This document shows, piece after piece, positions 59,320 through 64,000 of a stretch of DNA of 64,000 nt (positions are counted from its first letter, which is position 1; each line of letters opens with the position of its first letter). The notes under the pieces were generated by a model, which was given only the letters and a program-made list of their open reading frames with translations, had not been told where the DNA came from and did not search any database. This DNA comes from Magnetofaba australis IT-1 (GTDB lineage Bacteria; Pseudomonadota; Magnetococcia; Magnetococcales; Magnetococcaceae): contig NZ_LVJN01000015.1 of the NCBI RefSeq assembly GCF_002109495.1, positions 310,001 to 374,000 of the forward strand. Reading direction: 5' to 3'. Made by a program: the position numbers and the translations under genes.

Positions 59320-59428
59320 ACAAACCTCCGCTTATTATCTACACATTATAAACGGCTTGTTTGTCATTTTCCAACTGAACCGAAACAATGAAGAACAGGA
59401 AGAAACCCAGCGCGTAGATCATCGATCG

Positions 59429-59665
59429 TTACTTCACACCACGGATGGCGATGATCACGAAGCGAATCGTCGCCACGGCAGCGATCAAACCCAACATCGC
59501 CACGCCCGCCGCGGTGATGTCCTCACTCAGTTGCACCAGTTCGCCACTCTTGAACGCCGTAACCCAAGCGGATTCAGCCGCCATGGCAGGCGCCGCCATA
59601 AACGCCGAAAGCATCCCCAAGCCGATTCCGGCAACTTTCCCTTTGCGGTCGAAAATCTTTTTCAC
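59429..59665 (-). CDS. Inovirus major coat protein (pVIII-like)
   Basis: 78 residues from GTG 59665, placed after GAGGTG; an in-frame GTG at 59677 is the alternative. Signal peptide VKKIFDRKGKVAGIGLGMLSAFMAAPAMA. The mature protein of ~49 residues has an acidic front (AESAWVTAFKSGELVQLSEDI), one helix (AGVAMLGLIAAVATIRFVIIAI) and a basic end RGVK that contacts DNA. This is exactly the layout of filamentous phage coat subunits. Confidence 0.92.
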   Translation of the reverse strand: MKKIFDRKGKVAGIGLGMLSAFMAAPAMAAESAWVTAFKSGELVQLSEDITAAGVAMLGLIAAVATIRFVIIAIRGVK

Positions 59666-59673
59666 ATCACACC

Positions 59674-59901
59674 TCACTTTACGTACCTGATGATAAGTTT
59701 AGCGACGAGGCCAATTGCCAAGCCAATAGCGAAGAATGTGAAATACATCTCGCTAATCACTTCTGGCGGCATCAACCCAACCTCAAGAAGAGACGAAAGC
59801 GGCGTTGACTCAATCTGAACCCATTCCCCCAAAGCGCAGTCTTTGGCCTTCGTCGCTGGATTGTTCGGGATATCGGAGCAATAGAACAGATAGTGCGCCA
59901 T
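59674..59901 (-). CDS. Small membrane protein, probable minor coat
   Basis: 75 residues with C-terminal helix MYFTFFAIGLAIGLVAKLIIRYVK and a polar front with two cysteines (LFYCSDIPNNPATKAKDCALGEWVQIES). It directly precedes the coat gene. Position and single C-terminal helix fit a minor coat or coat-assembly protein, but no family is certain. Confidence 0.65.
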   Translation of the reverse strand: MAHYLFYCSDIPNNPATKAKDCALGEWVQIESTPLSSLLEVGLMPPEVISEMYFTFFAIGLAIGLVAKLIIRYVK

Positions 59902-59943
59902 GCCGCTTCCGCCTCTTTATCAGCGTCCCCACGACGCCGATTC

Positions 59944-60267
59944 TTACGCCTTGGCCGCAGCAGGCTTGGGCGGTTCGTTTTCGTAGATCGGTTTCACACC
60001 GATGATATGGAGCTTGGCGACGCCCTTGGATTGGCGCAGTTCAGCGCGGCATTCATACCAGTGCGGAAGCTCGATTTCGCTGATGGCGTCGTACACGTTT
60101 TGTTCGCAGCTCATGCCCATCACTTCCAAACCCTTGCGGTTCTCGATGGGATTTTCAGGCTTAGCCCCGGCTGTGACTTTGGCCCCCTTCACTTGACGGC
60201 CCGAGTCATCGTCTTTGAAGTCGTAGCAGCTGGCGTTAAGAATGTTCAGTCGCAGAATTTGAATCAT
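59944..60267 (-). CDS. Probable phage ssDNA-binding protein (pV-like)
   Basis: 107 residues, no signal. Beta-rich sequence LRLNILNASCYDFKDDDSGRQVKGAKVTAG, IENRKGLEVMGMSCEQNVYDAISEIELPHWYECRAELRQSKGVAKLHIIGVKPI. This fits the small OB-fold binding proteins that coat phage ssDNA before packaging. Position between the intergenic hairpin region and the coat genes is usual. Family call moderate. Confidence 0.65.
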   Translation of the reverse strand: MIQILRLNILNASCYDFKDDDSGRQVKGAKVTAGAKPENPIENRKGLEVMGMSCEQNVYDAISEIELPHWYECRAELRQSKGVAKLHIIGVKPIYENEPPKPAAAKA

Positions 60268-60515
60268 GTTCGTTCCTCTACTCCCTACTTCAATCAGGCG
60301 TATCCAAGGAGAGGGATTCCCTTGGGCCTTCTCTCAATGACAAAACAAATGCAACTTCCCCTAGCCGGGCGGCGAGGAATGAAACGAAAATGCTCGTTTC
60401 ATTCCCCTGCCTGAAGGGTGGTTGCGTGGCTTTCCGCCGCCTCAAGCCGCTTCCACCCAAAATCGATGAGGCGTGATTTTGGGTCCCTGTGAAGCGCCTT
60501 GACCCGGCTACGTTC
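60268..60515 (-). other. Hairpin-rich intergenic region, candidate origin/packaging signal
   Basis: Three hairpins in 180 bases: CCAAGG/CCTTGG (60304-60309, 60320-60325), a 12-bp stem GGAATGAAACGA (60376-60387) with 60394-60405, and a 10-bp stem ACCCAAAATC (60455-60464) with 60475-60484. No gene. Filamentous phages keep origin and packaging hairpins in such gaps. Confidence 0.55.
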
Positions 60516-60710
60516 TCAGCTCACACGCCACAGAGGTACAGCTTCGCGATAGGCTTTTTGAGCCGCGCTTATCTCCTCGAACAGCCGCGCCGCCCTGTCA
60601 TAGATGTCCATGACCTCTTCCATTTCCGAAACGCTCAGAGTCACCGACTCGCAGCACGAGCTATGCGCTAGCCAAATCTTGTTCATCACTCCTGGCGTTT
60701 CGTCGCTCAT
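60516..60710 (-). CDS. Small phage early protein, unknown
   Basis: 64 residues (MSDETPGVMNKIWLAHSSCCESV), then an acidic helix (SVSEMEEVMDIYDRAARLFEEISAAQKAYREAV). It overlaps the upstream gene's stop by 4 bases (60707-60710). No family recognised. Confidence 0.55.
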   Translation of the reverse strand: MSDETPGVMNKIWLAHSSCCESVTLSVSEMEEVMDIYDRAARLFEEISAAQKAYREAVPLWRVS

Positions 60711-61036
60711 GACTGAGGCAACGGCGGCTGAAGCGCCATGCCGTCAAAGTCGCTGGCAATGTTCGCAAGCGCTAAACGGGCTACAGTGCGATCCAACGCT
60801 TTCGGCTTAGCGGAGGCGGCATCGGGCGAACATTGGCTTTCTGCGTAAATCTCTTCCGCGCGAATCAAGCTCACAGCGGTTTCCAGCCGAGTCAGAGCCT
60901 GTTGCAGGTATGATGCGGCGTCATCGCTAATCACGCTGTTAGCGGGGTCCACAGTCCGCTCCATGTGCCGCTTGAGTTCATCAGCGAGAATCTGAGTTGA
61001 AATGCGCACACTCTGCAAAGCGTGGAACTCATTCAT
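60707..61036 (-). CDS. Small phage early protein, unknown
   Basis: 109 residues from ATG 61036, overlapping the preceding stop as ATGA. Helical: VRISTQILADELKRHMERTVDP, DDAASYLQQALTRLETAVSLIRAEEIY. No family recognised. The chain of 4-base overlaps shows a tight early operon. Confidence 0.55.
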   Translation of the reverse strand: MNEFHALQSVRISTQILADELKRHMERTVDPANSVISDDAASYLQQALTRLETAVSLIRAEEIYAESQCSPDAASAKPKALDRTVARLALANIASDFDGMALQPPLPQS

Positions 61037-61221
61037 TGACCAACTCCCATTGTTGCCGCCATGACTAGCAGCGGGTTGTTGCATGCCTGCTCCATCAACT
61101 GAATGGAGCCCGCCAACGCTTGCCCCATTTCGGGCGGACTCACGCCCAGATCACGGACCTTTTCCAGCAGCGCCGCCGCCTGCTCGAAAAGCGAAAGCGC
61201 CTCTGCGCATGTGATCCCCAT
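61033..61221 (-). CDS. Small phage early protein, unknown
   Basis: 62 residues (MGITCAEALSLFEQAAALLEKVRDLGV). Helical, coiled-coil-like. Its stop overlaps the next start. No family recognised. Confidence 0.5.
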   Translation of the reverse strand: MGITCAEALSLFEQAAALLEKVRDLGVSPPEMGQALAGSIQLMEQACNNPLLVMAATMGVGQ

Positions 61222-61230
61222 GCTTGCCCC

Positions 61231-61503
61231 CTAAACCAACTGGTCCCGGATATCCCGGGCCGACTGTGACCACGCCACCGGGTTCGGGTTGTCGCAGATG
61301 TCGCCCAACAGGTGCAGCGCCATTTCCACCACCTGCGCCTGACTCAGGCCTTCACGTGCGTACTCAGCCATCACGGCGCAGGCGCGCTCATCCAGATGCA
61401 CCGCCTTCTGGCGCTTGCCGCTCTGTTCCTTCGCGGCGCGCCATCTGGCGGCGCGGGCTTGACGTTTGGCGTCGCTAGTGACGTTCGGCGTTTGCATCAA
61501 CAT
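61231..61503 (-). CDS. Small basic protein, ribbon-helix-helix-like
   Basis: 90 residues. Basic N-terminus (SDAKRQARAARWRAAKEQSGKRQKAVHLDERACAVMAEYAREGLSQAQVVEMALHLL). The short strand KAVHLDE followed by two helices resembles ribbon-helix-helix DNA-binding proteins. It may regulate early phage genes. Family call tentative. Confidence 0.5.
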   Translation of the reverse strand: MLMQTPNVTSDAKRQARAARWRAAKEQSGKRQKAVHLDERACAVMAEYAREGLSQAQVVEMALHLLGDICDNPNPVAWSQSARDIRDQLV

Positions 61504-61509
61504 GGTGGG

Positions 61510-61680
61510 TTACCCCTTGTTCGCCGCGCCAAGCTCATTCACGCGCTCTTTGATGGAGCCGAGCAGCGCCTGTTGACCCTGCTCCATACCAGCACTGTTG
61601 CCTTTAACCGATTCGATTTTGGCGTAGACGTCCAGCAGGAGCTTGATGTCGTCAATGCGTTTTTCCAGATCGGTTTGCAT
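61510..61680 (-). CDS. Small coiled-coil phage protein
   Basis: 56 residues from ATG 61680 (GAGG 9 bases before). MQTDLEKRIDDIKLLLDVYAK and a helical rest. It starts just beyond the stop of the HTH gene. No family recognised. Confidence 0.45.
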   Translation of the reverse strand: MQTDLEKRIDDIKLLLDVYAKIESVKGNSAGMEQGQQALLGSIKERVNELGAANKG

Positions 61681-61684
61681 CGTC

Positions 61685-61900
61685 TCAGCCCTCATCCAGG
61701 CAGTTACGGGTTAGGCGCACCATGTTGACCATTACGCGCCGTCCAATCGTCACGGCTGGCAGGTAGCCCCGCTTGATCCAACCTTCCACCACACCACGGG
61801 ATACCCCGCTCAGTTCACAGAATCGCTCTTGCGTCATCACCGGTGTGAAGTGGCACATCGGAACGCTGATTTCCGCCTCTTGCAGTTCCATCGGCTCCAT
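61685..61900 (-). CDS. Excisionase/MerR-like helix-turn-helix protein
   Basis: 71 residues from ATG 61900 (GAGTGAGG before it); the frame is open to 61981. MTQERFCELSGVSRGVVEGWIKRGYLPAVTIGRRVMVNM is a winged-helix DNA-binding domain of the excisionase/HTH_17 type. First gene of the leftward early operon, so probably the excision or early-gene activator. Faces the repressor gene across an operator-like gap. Confidence 0.8.
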   Translation of the reverse strand: MEPMELQEAEISVPMCHFTPVMTQERFCELSGVSRGVVEGWIKRGYLPAVTIGRRVMVNMVRLTRNCLDEG

Positions 61901-61924
61901 GCGCCTCACTCCGTCGTTGCTGGA

Positions 61925-62020
61925 CTCTGTTGGACAGTGATAGACTATGGACAGGCTAACCAGTGTGGGTAACTTGTCCATATGGATAATATATCCACCT
62001 ATGGATTATGTGTCCACACT
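61925..62020. promoter_or_regulatory. Divergent operator/promoter region of the prophage
   Basis: Repeated GGACA/TGTCC units: TGGACAG at about 61931, TGGACAGG near 61948, TGTCCA at 61975 and GTGTCCAC near 62011. TCCATATGGA at 61977-61986 is a perfect 10-bp palindrome, and ATCC...GGAT flanks it. The gap is AT-rich and lies between the two regulator genes, as for a phage genetic switch. Confidence 0.65.
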
Positions 62021-62023
62021 TTT

Positions 62024-62311
62024 ATGGGCTCAATTGGTGAAAAAATTCGCCCGATGCGTGAAGCGTTGGGGCTTGGGCGTGCCGAATTCGCGGAGCGGAT
62101 TGGGGTGAATCGTGACGCCGTTCGCGATATTGAGGTTGGCAGAAGAAGACCAACTGAAGAGTTGATGGAAGGAATCGGGCGCGAGTGGCCCCAATTTGCC
62201 TATTGGCTAATGACAGGGAAGGTTGACCCGGAGCATGGGCACATCAGCCCCGAGATTGAGCTAGAGCGTCAAAACTCCCCAGAACCCCGAACGGGTACAG
62301 ACTCGCACTGA
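62024..62311 (+). CDS. XRE-family phage repressor-like protein
   Basis: 95 residues from ATG 62024; the upstream ATG 61982 (109 residues) lies inside the operator palindrome and is less likely. HTH domain GEKIRPMREALGLGRAEFAERIGVNRDAVRDIEVGRRRPTEELMEGIG. The C-terminus (FAYWLMTGKVDPEHGHISPE) is also typical of short phage repressors. It should hold the leftward early genes off. No ribosome site is evident for either start, so it may be leaderless. Confidence 0.8.
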   Translation: MGSIGEKIRPMREALGLGRAEFAERIGVNRDAVRDIEVGRRRPTEELMEGIGREWPQFAYWLMTGKVDPEHGHISPEIELERQNSPEPRTGTDSH

Positions 62312-62388
62312 GGATTTTGGCCAAGTGGAGGCCTAACGAATCATCGTGCCTCTAAAACAACCACTTTAATATATTGTTGACGCTGATT

Positions 62389-62976
62389 ATGTCGATCGAG
62401 GCAATTTTAGGGATTTTCTTCGCATCCAAGGCATTGATTTGGATTCTTGTCGTAATGGTTTTGGTTCTGGCGATAATTTACTTATCAAAAAGCATTTCGG
62501 CAAAATCGAATGAGGGAGCCCGCAACGCCAAGCGCAATCCTGGGCCGCAGAGAGCCACTGAGTCGTTCACACCCGAGGAGCCCACGTTTGATGAAGCCCC
62601 AGTCGCGACACTCTCAGCCAAGAAGCCTTTGTCGAAGCCTGAAGAGATTCTCTATTGGCGATTGGTAGAGGCGCTCCCGGATCATGTGATCCTGCCCCAA
62701 GTGAGTTTCAGCCGGTTCATGAAGGTGACTTGCCAGGATCGTAAAGCATACATGGCCCGGTTCGGACAGATATCCCAAAAGACCGTGGACTATCTGGTAT
62801 GCGACAAGGCGTTCAACATCGTGACGGCCATTGAGCTTGACGACCGCAGCCACAAAACCGAAGACGACCGCAAGCGTGACGAGCTTTTCAAAGAGGCGGG
62901 AATCCGCATCATCCGCTGGAATGTAGGCAATATGCCTAACGCTAAAGAAATTCATGTAGTGATCCAAGAAGTTTAA
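62389..62976 (+). CDS. Membrane-anchored DUF2726 nuclease-like protein
   Basis: 195 residues from ATG 62389. N-terminal membrane helix (IWILVVMVLVLAIIYL), a charged linker, then a DUF2726-type domain (~85-195): KKPLSKPEEILYWRLVEALPDHVILPQVSFSRFM, VDYLVCDKAFNIVTAIELDDRSH, RDELFKEAGIRIIRW. D...ExD with a following basic stretch resembles restriction-endonuclease-like folds. DNA here is much poorer in GC than the chromosome. Followed after 35 bases by the DUF4297-like gene. Role inferred as nuclease-type cargo. Confidence 0.7.
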   Translation: MSIEAILGIFFASKALIWILVVMVLVLAIIYLSKSISAKSNEGARNAKRNPGPQRATESFTPEEPTFDEAPVATLSAKKPLSKPEEILYWRLVEALPDHVILPQVSFSRFMKVTCQDRKAYMARFGQISQKTVDYLVCDKAFNIVTAIELDDRSHKTEDDRKRDELFKEAGIRIIRWNVGNMPNAKEIHVVIQEV

Positions 62977-63011
62977 TTAGACGAATAGCCTGAAAAATCA
63001 ATAAATTGAAA

Positions 63012-64000
63012 ATGGAAAATAAACAAGCAAGTGAAATATTACAAGTAGCTACAAACAAGGCGATTGCCGAGACCGGTGGTGGACACAATCAGAAAGGGAT
63101 TGAGTTCCAACGGGTGTGGGCAGTATATCGCATGTTTACACTTGTCGATTCAGGGGCTAAAGATTTCCTGTTCTTGTTTGAGGTGATTCAGGATGTTGCT
63201 GTGCTTGATTCGGTTGAGTCGCCAACTCAAATCTGTCTTTATCAGGTAAAAAAAGATGATCGTAAAGAGTGGACGTGGGCAAGACTTACGAACTTACCTG
63301 AACCAGGAAAAAAAAGACGTGTAACAAAGAACAAGCCAGCTGAGATAAATGATAGTCCAATTGGGAAGCTCTATTCTTCAATTGTAGAGTTTAGTAACCT
63401 AAAGAGCTCTGGGGCTTTTGTTTCAAATAGGGGTTGTGATCTTAAGTTAACAGGTGGGCGAAATGCTGCTACGTCAGTATCAAGCGACCTCTCACAATTA
63501 GAAGCAACTTACTTAGCTCAACTGACAACAGAGTTGAAAACCCTTCATGGGGCATGTACTCTACCCGTCGACCCCTCACTTATCCACATTGAGAAGTTTG
63601 ATATTTCGACAACTACGCCGATAGATCATTTGATCGGAGTGGTTGCTAAATTTCTTAATAAACGTAGCCCTAAACATGCGGGTCAGGCCGAATCACTAGT
63701 TAATGCATTGTTGATGAAGGTCGCACCTTTGAGCGCTAAGACTGACGCTTGTTCAACAATTGAGGAAATATGTAAAGAAAGAGGCTATTCTTATAAAGAG
63801 TTTGTATTAGCATTGCGAGACTTAGAAAGTCTCCCAGATGTAGAGGTGTTGCTAGACGGCTGGCTTGTCGAGCTCCTGAATAAAGGAGCAATTACTTTTA
63901 TGGAAAAGCCTGCTATAACCGTTGCAGCCGCGAAAATTGCACGCTTGAAACTTCTAGATCATGATGACCCATTAGTCGACTCATTATTATTGGATGTCAA
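63012..64000 (+). CDS. DUF4297/Cap4-like nuclease protein, 3' end outside window
   Basis: Open from ATG 63012 to the window edge (329 codons). The N-terminal ~75 residues show the DUF4297 pattern: GGGHNQKGIEFQRVWAVYRM, then DFLFLFEVIQDVAVLD and CLYQVKKDDRKEWTW, i.e. the E...D...QxK active-site spacing of the Cap4/restriction-like fold. About 250 more helical residues follow without a known domain in view. This nuclease class is used by CBASS Cap4, Avs-type STAND proteins and HerA-linked systems. The missing C-terminus decides which. AT-rich, clearly foreign DNA. Confidence 0.62.
   Translation, partial: MENKQASEILQVATNKAIAETGGGHNQKGIEFQRVWAVYRMFTLVDSGAKDFLFLFEVIQDVAVLDSVESPTQICLYQVKKDDRKEWTWARLTNLPEPGKKRRVTKNKPAEINDSPIGKLYSSIVEFSNLKSSGAFVSNRGCDLKLTGGRNAATSVSSDLSQLEATYLAQLTTELKTLHGACTLPVDPSLIHIEKFDISTTTPIDHLIGVVAKFLNKRSPKHAGQAESLVNALLMKVAPLSAKTDACSTIEEICKERGYSYKEFVLALRDLESLPDVEVLLDGWLVELLNKGAITFMEKPAITVAAAKIARLKLLDHDDPLVDSLLLDV

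Larger units (their letters stand above)
57974..59387 (-). mobile_element. IS3-family insertion sequence, copy B (1414 bp)
   Basis: Opposite orientation to copy A. Ends TGTGCTGGTTCAG at 57974 and CTGAACCGAAACA at 59387, flanked by a 4-base target duplication ATGA (57970-57973, 59388-59391). Full length with both ORFs. The two copies in inverted orientation, 2.2 kb apart, could also recombine and flip the structural genes between them. Confidence 0.93.
57939..59422 (-). pseudogene. Tiny hydrophobic ORF split by IS copy B
   Basis: Starting at ATG 59422, six bases after the coat stop, the pieces 59422-59388 and 57969-57939 (one ATGA removed) join to MIYALGFFLFFMGFGIGVNVG, 21 residues with a single helix. 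Size, hydrophobicity and place after the major coat gene fit the very small end-cap proteins pVII/pIX of filamentous phages. Too small for certainty. Confidence 0.4.
50393..62311 (-). mobile_element. Inovirus (filamentous phage) prophage, defective
   Basis: Almost all genes read leftward: early small genes, ssDNA-binding-like, coat, pIII-like, pVI-like, Zot, replication initiator, integrase. Divergent regulators stand at 61.7-62.3 kb. This is the usual module content of integrative inoviruses. The left end is the tRNA-Arg. No copy of the tRNA 3' end is seen up to 64000, so the right end is outside the window and the genes at 62.4-64 kb are probably also inside. Two IS insertions, one inside zot, should block virion export. 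Confidence 0.85.

Noticed and set aside
61982..62023. Upstream start for the repressor
   Set aside because: Adds 14 residues before the conserved HTH start and lies in the operator palindrome; kept only as an alternative.

Overview
This is a GC-rich proteobacterial chromosome segment: strongly G/C-ended codons, c-type cytochromes, many membrane-bound signalling proteins, hemC/hemD, tsaD, gpsA, rsgA and mobA. It carries one accessory region with lower GC at the right end. No magnetosome, rRNA or CRISPR locus is present. The gene style (many hybrid kinases, heme-binding sensors and chemoreceptors, palindrome-rich intergenic repeats) would fit a deep-branching marine alphaproteobacterium such as a Magnetococcales relative. 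That assignment is a guess that cannot be proved from the window.

Layout. 1-3.8 kb: a truncated multiheme cytochrome c, an orphan phage tail-like gene, a decayed IS3-family element, tRNA-Pro(GGG) and yaaA. 4.2-10.8 kb: a probable module of a membrane-anchored FGE/SUMF1-like protein, a secreted von Willebrand A protein and an ABC ATPase/permease pair. 11.5-13.6 kb: small cytochromes and exported proteins. 14.5-23.5 kb: an HD-GYP sensor, a rhodanese, DUF454, mobA, a radical SAM protein with an unknown partner, and several small unknown genes. 23.9-36.8 kb: a signalling cluster (three hybrid histidine kinases, a PstS-like binding protein, a REC-ATPase regulator, a large chemoreceptor with a C-terminal zinc-binding-type domain). 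37-50.2 kb: hemC-hemD, tsaD, gpsA, a lipoprotein, an adenylate cyclase, a heme-binding GGDEF protein and rsgA. Intergenic gaps at about 7.9, 10.9, 39-39.7, 40.9, 42.1 and 43.3 kb hold copies of a modular palindromic repeat. Its stems differ between copies in a compensatory way.

50.3-64 kb: an integrated filamentous (inovirus) prophage next to tRNA-Arg(ACG). It encodes a tyrosine integrase, a replication initiator, Zot (pI), pVI-like, pIII-like, coat and ssDNA-binding-like proteins, several small early genes, and divergent regulators with an operator-like region. Two 1414-bp copies of the same IS3-family element sit in it. One splits zot and leaves a 4-bp target duplication (CATG). The other splits a tiny hydrophobic ORF downstream of the coat gene (duplication ATGA). 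The first copy is followed by a 550-bp tandem duplicate of its own 3' part. The prophage is therefore probably defective for virion export.

Beyond the repressor lie two AT-rich genes: a membrane-anchored DUF2726-like protein and a DUF4297/Cap4-like nuclease that runs off the window. No right attachment site is visible, so these look like anti-phage cargo inside the same island, although the boundary is unproven.
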